Origin: Marinobacter persicus
GTDB taxonomy: Bacteria > Pseudomonadota > Gammaproteobacteria > Pseudomonadales > Oleiphilaceae
NCBI RefSeq assembly: GCF_002934325.1
Contig: NZ_PTIV01000029.1
Span: forward strand, 1-43,098
DNA length: 43,098 nt
Direction: 5' to 3'
Shown: positions 1-8,048 of the stretch, piece after piece
Position numbering within the stretch: the first letter of the stretch is position 1
How the letters are laid out: every line of letters starts with the position of its first letter
Notes under the pieces: model-generated
Seen by the model: the letters and a program-made list of their open reading frames with translations, nothing else
Told to the model about the DNA's origin: nothing
Databases searched by the model: none
Program-made: the position numbers and the translations under genes

Positions 1-91
1 TCATCGTGACGCATGAGTGTAGATATCCGATAAGCTTGGCGAACGACCGCTACATTATAAATGATGTTCGCTTACTTTCGTACCCATTAGT
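1..91. other. Junction with sequence unrelated to fleR at the left edge
   Basis: FleR homology on the minus strand stops abruptly after the codon at 92-94. The invariant continuation of sigma-54 activators (Asn-Cys-Ala-Ala-Ile-Pro) is replaced by an unrelated reading frame that stops at 50-52. The 91 bases look more AT-rich than the flagellar genes, with no recognisable gene and no terminal repeat I can name. An insertion sequence, a rearrangement or a contig-end repeat would each produce this picture. Confidence 0.6.
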
Positions 92-646
92 AATGGCCAC
101 AAAGGGCTGGTCCGCCCGGGGCGACTGCTGATGGATGTAGCGAGCCAGCACTTCTTTACCGGTTCCGCTTTCACCTGAAATCATCACGGTGGAATCACTG
201 TTGGCCACCTTGCTGGCGAGCTGGAACATCCGAAGGCTGACCGGGTCCTCGGCCACCGGCTGGTCGTCGGATTTCTGACGACTGCCACCGACGATGTTGC
301 TGACGGCATCCACCAGCACCTTGGGCTCAAAGGGCTTTACCAGGTAGTCGGTGGCTCCAGACTGCATAGCGGAAACCGCATCACTGATCTGGCCATACGC
401 CGTAATCAGCATCATGGGCAGGCCAGGGTACAGTCGCTGCACTTCACCCAACAGTTCATGACCAGACATGCCAGGCATGTTCACATCGCTGACCACCATG
501 TCCACCGGGCCTTTCGCCAGACTTGCCAGCGCCTGCTCACCGTTGGCGGCTTCACGCACCTGATACTTGGCAAGCTCCAGAGTGGTCACCAGCGCCTCAC
601 GCAGGTCGTGATCGTCTTCCACAATGAGAATTTGAGCCTTAGCCAT
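50..646 (-). pseudogene. fleR: FleR, sigma-54 flagellar response regulator, truncated
   Basis: FleR is the response regulator partner of FleS and activates the sigma-54 genes for basal body and hook. The receiver domain spans about residues 5-118, with the probable phospho-acceptor Asp54 and the conserved Lys104. The AAA+ domain begins near 136 and keeps Walker A (GESGTGKE, about 158-165). Homology ends at Ile185. The Walker B, GAFTGA and Fis-type helix-turn-helix regions are missing and 13 unrelated residues follow, so the product could not open a promoter. Full-length family members are about 450-480 residues. I chose the ATG at 646 because GGAGG lies eight bases upstream; the in-frame ATG at 661 overlaps that ribosome site. 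It follows fleS closely. Disruption may be real (insertion) or an assembly edge; in either case the 3' half is not visible here. Confidence 0.85.
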
Positions 647-669
647 GCTGTCTGCCTCCAATCAATTTA

Positions 670-1908
670 TTATTCGTGACCGGCCAGGGTCGGCAACTGC
701 AATTGTGCAACCGCGCCACCCTGCTCCGGCGAATGTATGGAAAACTCACCCTTATGGGCTTTGATCACCGCCTGGACCACCGCAAGACCAAGGCCGGTGC
801 CGTGGGACTTGGTGGTGTAGAAAGCCTCGGTAATACGCCCGGCCTCATCGGCATGAAAACCGGGGCCATTGTCGATAACCCGAACGGTCAGTCCTGCGTG
901 AGTGCTTTCGATAACCACCTGAACGTCGGTGGCACCCGCCTCAAGGCTGTTGTTGACCAGGTTGGTACAGGCGCCCACCAGGGCATCCCGATTGCACATC
1001 AGGTGGCAGTGACGATTGATCCGGTTAACCAGCGATACCGAAGAGCCCGGGGCGGTTTTCACCCCTTCAATGGCTGCTTCCAGCGCACCCACCAGTTTGT
1101 CCGCCGACAACTCTTCGGCCAGCCGGGTTTCACCGCGGGCAAAGATCAGCATGTCGCGCACCTGCTGCTCCAGATGAGTCAGGCGGGACATCAGCCGATC
1201 CGTGCAGCGTTGACGCATCTCTTCTTCCAGATCCGGCTGGCTCAGGTGGCCACCGTAAAGAATGGCCGCCGAAAGCGGGGTACGGATCTGGTGAGCCAGT
1301 GAGGCCACCATCTTACCCATGGCAGAAAGGCGCTGGGCGTGAGCGAGCTGGGACTGCAACTGGCGGGTTTCCGTCAGGTCGGTCAGCAGGATCAGCTGAC
1401 CAGGCTGATTCTCCATGGTCCGGATCTCAATGCTTACCCGGCGGCCGTCCTTCAGGGAGACTTCGTGACCGTCATCGCGACGTGGAGCAAAGCAGCGACG
1501 GATAACATCCACCCAGCGCTCGCCATCCAGGGGCTCACCCAGCAGCCCAACGGCGGCGGGGTTGCATTGGGAGACCACACCGTTTTTGTCCAGGACCACG
1601 ACGCCAGCAGGCAGGGCCTTGAGCAGTGTGGACAGCTGGTCCGCCAGCTGTTCCTTTTCTTCCAGCTCTTGCTGGCGCTGAAGTGACTCCTGGTTCAGCT
1701 CTCCAGACAACTGGTTCACCCGGGATTCGAGAGTACGGTAGGAATCGGTAATCTGCCGGGACATGCGGTTGAACAGGTCCAGGGCGGAATCGACGGCTTC
1801 GTCTTCCTGCTCTGGAAACAGCGCTGTCACCTTGTCGTTTACATCCGCAGCAGCATTCGGATCAACTGCGGCGTATTCGGGTTCCAAGACAAATTGTGCC
1901 TGACTCAT
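670..1908 (-). CDS. fleS: FleS, sensor histidine kinase of the flagellar cascade
   Basis: This is a 412-residue soluble histidine kinase with no membrane segment. A probable coiled coil (about 44-95) leads into a PAS domain (about 95-180). The HisKA dimerisation domain has the H-box LAHQIRTPL, putting the phosphorylated histidine at His206. The HATPase domain carries the N-box (NLVNNSLEA), DNGPGF and GTGLGL motifs. In Pseudomonas, FleS phosphorylates FleR, which drives mid-class flagellar genes. It lies between fleQ and fleR, the usual order. Its ATG is preceded by an AGGGAGA ribosome site, and a sigma-54 promoter sits upstream at 1973-1988. Identity is firm from domains plus order; the sensed signal is unknown. 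Confidence 0.92.
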   Translation of the reverse strand: MSQAQFVLEPEYAAVDPNAAADVNDKVTALFPEQEDEAVDSALDLFNRMSRQITDSYRTLESRVNQLSGELNQESLQRQQELEEKEQLADQLSTLLKALPAGVVVLDKNGVVSQCNPAAVGLLGEPLDGERWVDVIRRCFAPRRDDGHEVSLKDGRRVSIEIRTMENQPGQLILLTDLTETRQLQSQLAHAQRLSAMGKMVASLAHQIRTPLSAAILYGGHLSQPDLEEEMRQRCTDRLMSRLTHLEQQVRDMLIFARGETRLAEELSADKLVGALEAAIEGVKTAPGSSVSLVNRINRHCHLMCNRDALVGACTNLVNNSLEAGATDVQVVIESTHAGLTVRVIDNGPGFHADEAGRITEAFYTTKSHGTGLGLAVVQAVIKAHKGEFSIHSPEQGGAVAQLQLPTLAGHE

Positions 1909-1972
1909 AACTTTCTCCCTGAACCAGCCCTCTGTGGGCCAGCGCGATCGGATGTATCGTTACGAGCAGTTA

Positions 1973-1988
1973 AGCGACAACCGTGCCA
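1973..1988 (-). promoter_or_regulatory. Sigma-54 (RpoN) promoter of fleSR
   Basis: The minus strand reads TGGCACGGTTGTCGCT. This matches the -24/-12 consensus TGGCACG-N4-TTGCW at every position except one T in the -12 box, with exact GG-to-GC spacing. It lies about 65 bases upstream of the fleS ATG. FleQ-dependent RpoN transcription of fleSR is established in Pseudomonas, and the same wiring is inferred here. Confidence 0.85.
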
Positions 1989-2071
1989 GTTTCTATTTTC
2001 TCTTATTTTTCAATATCTAGAAGGATTCGAAGAAAGCGGGGCGACGATTTTCCGTCAGGCTTTTGAGGAGA

Positions 2072-2106
2072 GGCGGCGTCAGCGGTTACGAACCTTTGAC
2101 GCCGCC
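2072..2106 (-). terminator. Hairpin after fleQ
   Basis: Perfect 10-bp arms (2072-2081 with 2097-2106) flank a 15-base loop just past the fleQ stop. No strong U-tract follows on the minus strand, so this is a possible attenuator or weak terminator between fleQ and fleSR rather than a textbook intrinsic terminator. Confidence 0.45.
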
Positions 2107-2118
2107 AAAGGGGAAGGA

Positions 2119-3564
2119 TCAGGCTTCTTCGGACTCCTCCCGGAGACCGTATTTGCGGACTTTTTCCACCAACGTGGTTCGACGGATGCAGAGCTTCTCC
2201 GCCGCTCGCGCCACCACGCCATCGGCTTCATCCAGGGCCTGCTGGATCAACTGCTTCTCCAAGGTGGCGAGGTAATCCTTCAAATCGAGGCCATTGACCG
2301 GCAGCAGGGCCGGGGCATCCAGCCCGACCAGTCCCGGAGCGTCGGACGGCAGTCCGCCCTCCTCCTCCAGCACCGGACTCTCATCATAGTCATCCACGTA
2401 GCGGAATTTCTTGGGCAATTCCTGAACGCCAATCACGCCGTAGGGATGCATGATCGCCAATCGCTCCACCAGATTGGCCAGCTCCCGGACATTACCCGGC
2501 CAGTCATGGCGGCACAGGCTCATGATCGCCGCTGAATTGAGTCGCAGAGATCCCCGTTTCTCTTTTTCCATACGAGCGATCAGTTCATTGATCAGCAGCG
2601 GAATGTCTTCGGCGCGCTCGCGCAGGGCCGGCATTTCAATGGGGAACACGTTCAGGCGGTAATACAGATCTTCCCGGAAATCCCCCGCCTCGATCATGTC
2701 TTCAAGGTTCTTGTGGGTGGCGGCAATCACACGCACATTGGCTGTCTGGGTCTTGTTGCTGCCCACTTTCTCGAACGTGCGCTCCTGCAACACGCGCAGG
2801 ATCTTGACCTGCATGTTCAGGGGCATGTCACCGATTTCATCCAGAAACAGCGTGCCACCCTCGGCCAACTCGAAGCGGCCAACCCGGGCGGTGATTGCGC
2901 CGGTAAAGGCCCCTTTTTCATGGCCAAAAAGCTCGCTTTCCAGCAATTCGGCAGGAATCGCCCCGCAGTTCACCGGCACAAAGGGCTTGTCACGACGCGA
3001 GGAATGGTAGTGCAGATTACGGGCAACCACTTCCTTACCGGTACCGGATTCACCGGTGATCAGAACACTGACTTCTTTATCAGCCACCTGCTCCATCAAC
3101 TGCCGCACCTGCTGAACCCGGCGGCTGGTGCCCACCAGGCTTCTGAACAGCTGTACCCCCCGCTGTCTGCCACGCTCCTGGGTGCGACTGTACTGGTCAC
3201 GGTAGAGCTGGGCCCGGTAAAAAGAGTCGATAAACTTGGTGTAGTTCAGGGGCCATTCCATGCGGGCAATGACCCTGGAGGCGTATTCCTCCGCCAGACC
3301 ATCCAGCTTCGGATTACCAACCAGCAGCACCGGCAGCCCCGAAATGTTCTTACACAGGTGCTCAATCGCCGGCAAGGGGTCCGCCTCTTCACCGTTGACG
3401 ATGGCCATCATTGCATTTTCCCGGGCGGCCTCGTCAGCAAGCAGGGCCTTGGCATCCGCATCGGAAACCACCCTTTCTTCTCCAACGAATTCAAGGATCG
3501 TGACCAGATCACGACGCCTGGCGTCGTCACCGCTCAGCACCAGTACCGTGTTATTTTCTGACAT
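2119..3564 (-). CDS. fleQ: FleQ, master flagellar regulator (sigma-54 activator, c-di-GMP receptor)
   Basis: The 481-residue protein has the three FleQ parts: an atypical receiver-like N-terminus (1-125) lacking a clear phospho-acceptor, an AAA+ domain with Walker A GESGTGKE (171-178) and GAFTGA loop for sigma-54 contact, and a C-terminal Fis-type helix-turn-helix ([20 protein letters not shown]). The linker LFRSLVGTS (139-147) keeps the LFRS motif that binds c-di-GMP in Pseudomonas FleQ. FleQ sits at the top of the flagellar cascade and often also controls exopolysaccharide and adhesin genes. It is transcribed apart from fleSR: it has its own sigma-70-like promoter, and the sigma-54 site lies downstream in front of fleS. 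Identity is very secure; its adhesion targets here are unknown. Confidence 0.96.
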   Translation of the reverse strand: MSENNTVLVLSGDDARRRDLVTILEFVGEERVVSDADAKALLADEAARENAMMAIVNGEEADPLPAIEHLCKNISGLPVLLVGNPKLDGLAEEYASRVIARMEWPLNYTKFIDSFYRAQLYRDQYSRTQERGRQRGVQLFRSLVGTSRRVQQVRQLMEQVADKEVSVLITGESGTGKEVVARNLHYHSSRRDKPFVPVNCGAIPAELLESELFGHEKGAFTGAITARVGRFELAEGGTLFLDEIGDMPLNMQVKILRVLQERTFEKVGSNKTQTANVRVIAATHKNLEDMIEAGDFREDLYYRLNVFPIEMPALRERAEDIPLLINELIARMEKEKRGSLRLNSAAIMSLCRHDWPGNVRELANLVERLAIMHPYGVIGVQELPKKFRYVDDYDESPVLEEEGGLPSDAPGLVGLDAPALLPVNGLDLKDYLATLEKQLIQQALDEADGVVARAAEKLCIRRTTLVEKVRKYGLREESEEA

Positions 3565-3598
3565 TCACAGACTTCTCTGTCGGGGGGATTTGTGCCGT

Positions 3599-3627
3599 AT
3601 TTAAGACTGTACCGTTCCCGGAGTCAA
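3599..3627 (-). promoter_or_regulatory. Sigma-70 type promoter of fleQ
   Basis: On the minus strand TTGACT (3622-3627), a 17-base spacer and TTAAAT (3599-3604) precede fleQ by about 35 bases. A housekeeping promoter for fleQ agrees with its position at the top of the cascade. Confidence 0.6.
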
Positions 3628-3652
3628 TTTTATGACACTGATTTTTCCATGG

Positions 3653-3982
3653 TTATTTGGGGCGACCGGATGAAACGCCCTGATAGGCCCGGGCGGCATT
3701 GCGGTTCTGGTTAACGCCTTTCAGGGACTGCCGGGCCTCATCCCGCGCCTGAACCGCCTCCTGGTCAACGGTTTCAATAAACCGGTTCAGCGCTTCAAGG
3801 CGAACACGAACCTCCTCGGGGTCCACCTCCTGGTGTTTTAACGCCGCCATTACCGGCTCAACCGTTGGCTTGATTTCCTGGTTCAACTCAACCAACGCAT
3901 CCCAATCCTGCTCCGCCAATGCGGCGTCCAACCGGGACTTGAGGTCGTCCAGTTCCTGAAGCGGGCTTTGCGACTCTGCCAT
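3653..3982 (-). CDS. FliT-family flagellar export chaperone (probable)
   Basis: This 109-residue, almost entirely helical, charged protein has no signal peptide. The segment around residues 25-45 (EQDWDALVELNQEIKPTVEP) and the C-terminal NRNAARAY fit the FliT pattern; FliT chaperones the filament cap protein FliD and modulates flagellar regulators. It precedes fleQ in the same orientation, where Pseudomonas has the fliS/fleP genes. A CAGGAG site lies before the ATG. The fliC, fliD and fliS genes that normally accompany it are absent, and the upstream neighbour is an unrelated divergent gene. The family is short and divergent, so this rests on pattern and context. Confidence 0.6.
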   Translation of the reverse strand: MAESQSPLQELDDLKSRLDAALAEQDWDALVELNQEIKPTVEPVMAALKHQEVDPEEVRVRLEALNRFIETVDQEAVQARDEARQSLKGVNQNRNAARAYQGVSSGRPK

Positions 3983-4188
3983 GGCCTTTCTCCTGCCTGC
4001 GACTGGCGCATTTACACTGATTCCAGAATCATACGGGATTACCGATGGGACAAGAAGAGCCGCCTACCGGATCAGACACTGGAAAGACTCCGCGCAGGGA
4101 GAAATGCGCGAACAAAATTGGTATTATGGGCGGTCAAATTCAGTAGCGCTCACCCAGATTCCCGAGCGAGTCCGTACGCAGGTATCCC

Positions 4189-4692
4189 ATGGCATCAAAG
4201 TGGTCTTCGGTGGTTTCTCAAAAGCTGTATCTGGCCAAGGTGTTGCTGGCCCAACTCGAACAGATCGATAGCGGCGCACTGCCCGATGGCCAACCACCGG
4301 CGGTGGCCAGACAGGCCTTGGCACAGGCCAGTGCGGAAATGCTACTGAGGGCCCAACGCGCCCTGTTGGTCATGGTCGCGCGCTACCATCAGCACAAGAC
4401 GGCCAACCCTGCTTCTCTAACGGAACTCAAAGAACTGTTTGCCTACGAGGTGCCCGATGTCGGTGCCCTGGAGGAGCTGGCGAACGACAAAACCGGCTGG
4501 TGGGCGCAACTGGCGGAATTGGACAAGGCGCTGGGAGAACCCGCTGCCGCCCCAAAGGCGATAGCCGAAGAGAATCTGATTGCTGTCGCGGCGGATGAGG
4601 GGGCTGACTTCTCACCCTCAGCCCTCGAAAGAATCCGGAGCGCCATGGCGAGTTTTGCCCGTGAACTGGACGAACAACACAGTGAGTGGTAA
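4189..4692 (+). CDS. Conserved hypothetical protein, DUF6586-like
   Basis: A 167-residue, mostly helical, alanine- and leucine-rich protein with no signal or membrane segment. The start (MASKWSSVVSQKLYLAKVLL) and size match the uncharacterised gene found near lexA-sulA and topA in Pseudomonas. The helical N-terminal half and acidic C-terminus suggest a cytoplasmic adaptor, but no catalytic motif is visible. The next gene follows after 63 bases on the same strand and the SOS pair is convergent. Assignment is by recalled synteny and sequence feel; function is unknown. Confidence 0.7.
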   Translation: MASKWSSVVSQKLYLAKVLLAQLEQIDSGALPDGQPPAVARQALAQASAEMLLRAQRALLVMVARYHQHKTANPASLTELKELFAYEVPDVGALEELANDKTGWWAQLAELDKALGEPAAAPKAIAEENLIAVAADEGADFSPSALERIRSAMASFARELDEQHSEW

Positions 4693-4755
4693 CACCCACC
4701 AACCCTCAACACTCAGGAATTCACCCAACATCCCATCAGGATAAAGGTTTAACGA

Positions 4756-5019
4756 ATGTCTCCATCGTTTTTTGAAATTGTACAGCTTGCTAACGGCGAC
4801 TATGCACTGCGCCGTGCAGATGATGACGAATCGGCACCTCTGGTGCGCATCTCATTTTCACAGGAAGCCCGGGACATGATGGAAGACCGGGACATGAACA
4901 TTGCCAAGGCCATGATCGCAGCGGGAATTGAAGCCGCTGGCGACATCACCCACGACATCGACTGGGAAGAGGATGAGGCCGAGCTGGCAGAACCTCACTC
5001 CGGCCATACATTACACTGA
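4756..5019 (+). CDS. Small acidic conserved hypothetical protein
   Basis: An 87-residue protein that is strongly acidic toward the C-terminus (DIDWEEDEAELAE), preceded by a good ribosome site (AGGATAAAGG). The N-terminal part (FFEIVQLANGDYALRRADD) may form a small beta unit. It is the usual companion between the DUF6586-like gene and sulA in Pseudomonas-type genomes. It ends six bases from the convergent sulA. No function can be assigned. Confidence 0.75.
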   Translation: MSPSFFEIVQLANGDYALRRADDDESAPLVRISFSQEARDMMEDRDMNIAKAMIAAGIEAAGDITHDIDWEEDEAELAEPHSGHTLH

Positions 5020-5024
5020 GCCCG

Positions 5025-5465
5025 TTATCTCTGGCGCAATATGACGCCATGGCTACTGCCACTGACCGAGGCTTTCTGAAGGGACTCAAAAGCCTTGCGG
5101 CCGAGCTTGCCGGTCCAGAGTACGACGGCATGACAGGTACCGGCACCCAGTGCCCGCTCCGCCAACTGCAAGGCTGAGTAATCTGCGGATGAACGGAGCA
5201 CCAGAATTTCACTGGCCACAATGCCGTGCATCTTCTGCCACTTGGACACCAACCCATGAGGCGGATCGATCCAGGCCAGCCAGCGCTTCTCCTGGTTAAG
5301 CTGGGTCAGCATGGGCAGCAGTAGCTGGAAGTTCTCCACCTGCCCCTCCGGCAGGATAATCTCGGTAACATTACCGGCCAGACGCTCTTTTGGCGGCACC
5401 ACCTCGGCAGGCACTGGGGCCGCACCCTGGAAGGCCATTTTCTGGTTAAAGCTTAACTGTTCCAT
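5025..5465 (-). CDS. sulA: SulA-type SOS cell division inhibitor
   Basis: A 146-residue protein of the SulA/RecA-like superfamily. SulA blocks FtsZ polymerisation after DNA damage. The core around residues 30-130 carries the pattern VTEIILPEGQVENFQLLLP, WLAWIDPP and a later HAVVLWTGKLGRKAFESL. It lies 40 bases downstream of lexA on the same strand, so it is expected to be co-transcribed and LexA-repressed. The first residues are variable, as usual. The Lon-recognition C-terminus is not obvious, so turnover may differ from E. coli. Confidence 0.85.
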   Translation of the reverse strand: MEQLSFNQKMAFQGAAPVPAEVVPPKERLAGNVTEIILPEGQVENFQLLLPMLTQLNQEKRWLAWIDPPHGLVSKWQKMHGIVASEILVLRSSADYSALQLAERALGAGTCHAVVLWTGKLGRKAFESLQKASVSGSSHGVILRQR

Positions 5466-5505
5466 AACGTCCCCCTACCTGCTCAAAACTCCGGATCATC
5501 CGCCT

Positions 5506-6114
5506 TCAGTGCAGATCTGAACGCCGAATGACGCCCACACCCAAGCCTTCAATGAAGAGTTCCTGTTCCGCCAGGTCGACCTCAATAGGATCAAACTCCT
5601 CGTTTTCGGCAATCAACCAGACCTTGGAACCTTCCCGCCGGAAACGCTTGACCGTTACGTCTTCACCAATGCGGGCGACCACAACCTGTCCGTTCTGCAC
5701 ATCCTGCGTGGAGTGCACCGCCAACAGATCGCCATCCAGGATGCCGATGTCTTTCATACTCATCCCGCGAACCCGGAGCAGGTAGTCCGCAGAGGGTGAG
5801 AAGAACTCCGGCTGCACGGCGCAGTGGTCCTCGATATGCTCTTGCGCCAGTATCGGACTACCGGCGGCCACCTGCCCGACCACCGGCAGGCCGGGGTCCT
5901 GCTCCGCTTCTGGCAGACGAATGCCCCGACTGGCGCCCGGCACCATCTCGATAGCGCCTTTTCTGGCCAGCGCCCGCAAGTGTTCTTCCGCGGCATTGGC
6001 CGAGCGGAAACCCAGCTCCGCCGCGATTTCAGCGCGAGTGGGTGGATAACCGGTTTCATCAACATACCGGCGGATAATCTCAAGCACCTGGGATTGTCTG
6101 GCGGTCAGTTTCAT
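5506..6114 (-). CDS. lexA: LexA, SOS repressor
   Basis: At 202 residues this has the family length. It has an N-terminal winged helix (1-65) and the self-cleavage peptidase S24 domain. The cleavage site Ala84-Gly85 and the catalytic dyad Ser119 (RGMSMKD) and Lys156 (TVKRF) sit at the same numbers as in E. coli LexA. RecA filaments trigger autocleavage and derepress SOS genes. The upstream region holds a LexA site at 6136-6151 and a second half-site, consistent with autoregulation. It leads a lexA-sulA unit. Confidence 0.97.
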   Translation of the reverse strand: MKLTARQSQVLEIIRRYVDETGYPPTRAEIAAELGFRSANAAEEHLRALARKGAIEMVPGASRGIRLPEAEQDPGLPVVGQVAAGSPILAQEHIEDHCAVQPEFFSPSADYLLRVRGMSMKDIGILDGDLLAVHSTQDVQNGQVVVARIGEDVTVKRFRREGSKVWLIAENEEFDPIEVDLAEQELFIEGLGVGVIRRSDLH

Positions 6115-6135
6115 AGGCTTGCTCCGGATTTAGGC

Positions 6136-6169
6136 CTGGTTTTATATACAGTCATTTGACTATATACAG
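6136..6169 (-). promoter_or_regulatory. LexA operator region (one full SOS box, one half-site)
   Basis: The minus strand reads CTGTATATAAAACCAG at 6151-6136, which is CTG-N10-CAG. A second element at 6169-6154 begins with the same CTGTATATA half but lacks the distal CAG. The shared TATATA may double as the -10 element of lexA. The sites lie 22-55 bases upstream of the lexA ATG. Confidence 0.75.
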
Positions 6170-6304
6170 TGTTTTATCCAGTGTAAAGCTCCGGACGGTT
6201 TCTTTTCAGGTTATACCGGGAGTCAACAGCCCCTTGCAATCCAGCAGGACACGCTCCACAGCTATGTTATGGTTGAAGCAATACATCCAAATGGAAGTGC
6301 CTGA

Positions 6305-7306
6305 ATGAACACACCTGACCGTTGCAGAATGCCGGTCGCGAGTCGAACGGCCGAGGATCGGGAACGACACGTGGGCGTGGAAATCGAAATGTCCGGGCTC
6401 AGCTACCAGAACCTGGTGGCCTGCGCCGCGCGTATCCTGGATGGCAATACCGAGCTGGCGTCCCGCTATGTCACGCGGATCGACACGGAAAATGGCCCGT
6501 TTATCGTCGAACTGGATGCGGACCCGATCAAACAGCTGGAGCTGGATGATCCACGCCTGCCGGAGTCTGTTCGCAGTCTGGGCACCCATGCCATGACGAT
6601 GATTGATTCCGCGGCTGAAAAGGTCGTACCGCTGGAAATCGTCAGCCCACCGGTGCCCTTCTCTCGGCTTGATATCGTGGAAACCCTGGTGGACGAGCTT
6701 CACAATGCCGGAGCACAGGGCAGTCGTGAAGCCATTTACTTCGCGTTCGGCCTGCAACTGAACCCGGAACTGCCGGACCTGGAAGCCACTACTATCGTCC
6801 GTTACCTCCAGGCCTTCGCACTGCTTTACGACTGGCTCAGGATTCGCCACCAACTCGATATCAGTCGCAAGTTCACGACCTACATCGAGCCCTGGAGCAG
6901 TCGGTATGTGCAGATCCTGCTTGCGGACAATTACTGCCCTGAGCTGCCCACGCTCATGGCCGATTACCTGGCCCACAACCCGACCCGCAACCGGGCGCTG
7001 GACCTGCTGCCGCTGTTTGCACACCTGGACCAGTCGCTACTGGAGACCTACGTGCATGATCCCCGGATCAAAAGCCGCCCCACCTTCCACTACCGGTTGC
7101 CGGACTGTGATATCGGCAACCCCAAATGGCACTTTTCCTCGGTGTGGAACGACTGGGTCATCCTCGACAACCTGGCCAACACTCCAGACGACCTGGAGGC
7201 CCTGCGTCAGCACTATCACGAGTGTCGGACCTTGAGCGTCCATAACCTGACTCATCCGTGGTGGGAGGCCACCGCTCAATGGCTCAATCGGAAGGGCTAT
7301 GTCTGA
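6305..7306 (+). CDS. Putative amidoligase (glutamine synthetase/GCS fold)
   Basis: A 333-residue protein of the amidoligase_2 family, ATP-dependent COOH-NH2 ligases with the glutamine synthetase/gamma-glutamylcysteine synthetase fold. The opening strand GVEIEMSGL (about 24-32), the later FIVELDADP and the VPLEIVSPPVPFS stretch fit the metal-binding acidic positions. There is no signal peptide, so it is probably cytosolic. The stop overlaps the start of the next gene by eight bases, a C26-type amidotransferase, implying coupled translation. A ligase plus a gamma-glutamyl hydrolase suggests making and trimming an amide-linked metabolite or peptide tag; the substrate cannot be told. Comparative genomics by others noted such pairs. 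Confidence 0.8.
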   Translation: MNTPDRCRMPVASRTAEDRERHVGVEIEMSGLSYQNLVACAARILDGNTELASRYVTRIDTENGPFIVELDADPIKQLELDDPRLPESVRSLGTHAMTMIDSAAEKVVPLEIVSPPVPFSRLDIVETLVDELHNAGAQGSREAIYFAFGLQLNPELPDLEATTIVRYLQAFALLYDWLRIRHQLDISRKFTTYIEPWSSRYVQILLADNYCPELPTLMADYLAHNPTRNRALDLLPLFAHLDQSLLETYVHDPRIKSRPTFHYRLPDCDIGNPKWHFSSVWNDWVILDNLANTPDDLEALRQHYHECRTLSVHNLTHPWWEATAQWLNRKGYV

Positions 7307-8048
7307 ACTCACCGATATTCCCGACAACCCCGGACTGACCATTGGCATCAGCGGCCCCCGGCGTTTCGGCACGGCCCAGCGACTCATCAACCTGGGGCTA
7401 CGCCTGCACGGTGCCCGCACCCATTACATCCGCCCCGGCAGCCGGATCGACGTGTCGATGCTGGACGGACTGGTATTGTCCGGTGGTACCCATGTGCACC
7501 CGGAGCGTTATGGACAGGAGCCCCAGGTGATTGCCAGCTACGACCCGAAACGGGATCGTACCGATTACCAGCTTCTGGAAAAGGCAGAGGAGCTGCGCAT
7601 ACCGGTGCTGGGCATTTGCCGTGGGGCGCAGTTTATTAACGTATTCCACGGGGGATCGCTCTGCCAGAACGTCACCCCCCTGCGAAACAAAACACGCCAT
7701 CGCCCCCTCCTGTTGCCCCTGCAGCGGGTTCAGCTCGTACAGGACAGCCGGATCGGCCGGCTGATGCACGACACCCGGATCGGCGCCAATCGCATCCACA
7801 GTCAGGCCATCAAACGCCTGGGGCGCAACCTCCGGGTAACGGGGCTGGACGACGATCTGTTCGTACAGGCCATTGAAAACACCGGACAGCAATGGCTGAT
7901 GGGCATCCAGTGGCACCCGGAATACCTGCTTTACCATGCCGGCCATCGGCGCATTTTCAGTCACTTTGTCCATGCAGCACGGGCCCGGAAACTGGAACGG
8001 CTGCACAGACAACGGTCGGCAACAGCCGAACAAGGAGAAGAGTCATGA
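7299..8048 (+). CDS. Class I glutamine amidotransferase / peptidase C26 family hydrolase
   Basis: A 249-residue enzyme of the family containing PuuD (gamma-glutamyl-GABA hydrolase). The catalytic triad is visible: nucleophile Cys107 in GICRGAQFIN, then His206 and Glu208 in GIQWHPEY. The oxyanion loop VLSGGTHVHPERYG and the substrate-side motif RIHSQA (about 165-170) are also present. It is cytoplasmic. It is sandwiched by overlaps: eight bases with the amidoligase upstream and four (ATGA) with the SIMPL gene downstream. It may remove a gamma-glutamyl group or supply ammonia to the amidoligase; these options cannot be separated from sequence. Confidence 0.85.
   Translation: MSELTDIPDNPGLTIGISGPRRFGTAQRLINLGLRLHGARTHYIRPGSRIDVSMLDGLVLSGGTHVHPERYGQEPQVIASYDPKRDRTDYQLLEKAEELRIPVLGICRGAQFINVFHGGSLCQNVTPLRNKTRHRPLLLPLQRVQLVQDSRIGRLMHDTRIGANRIHSQAIKRLGRNLRVTGLDDDLFVQAIENTGQQWLMGIQWHPEYLLYHAGHRRIFSHFVHAARARKLERLHRQRSATAEQGEES

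Noticed and set aside
40..71. GCGAAC...GTTCGC short inverted repeat near the left edge
   Set aside because: Only six bases per arm; not enough to call a transposon end or operator.
69..75. GTAAGCG on the minus strand, resembling IS66-family ends
   Set aside because: The FleR homology ends some 17 bases before this heptamer, so it does not sit at the junction, and seven bases are expected by chance.
76..90. A 14-base string shared with about 34487-34500
   Set aside because: A match of this length between two points in 43 kb is expected by chance, and the flanks do not align.
2713..3561. 282-codon open frame opposite fleQ
   Set aside because: Antisense shadow of a conserved gene, no family resemblance.
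7892..8044. Upstream extension of the SIMPL gene
   Set aside because: It overlaps the coding end of the C26 hydrolase gene and lacks a signal peptide; the ATG at 8045 has a good ribosome site and signal sequence.
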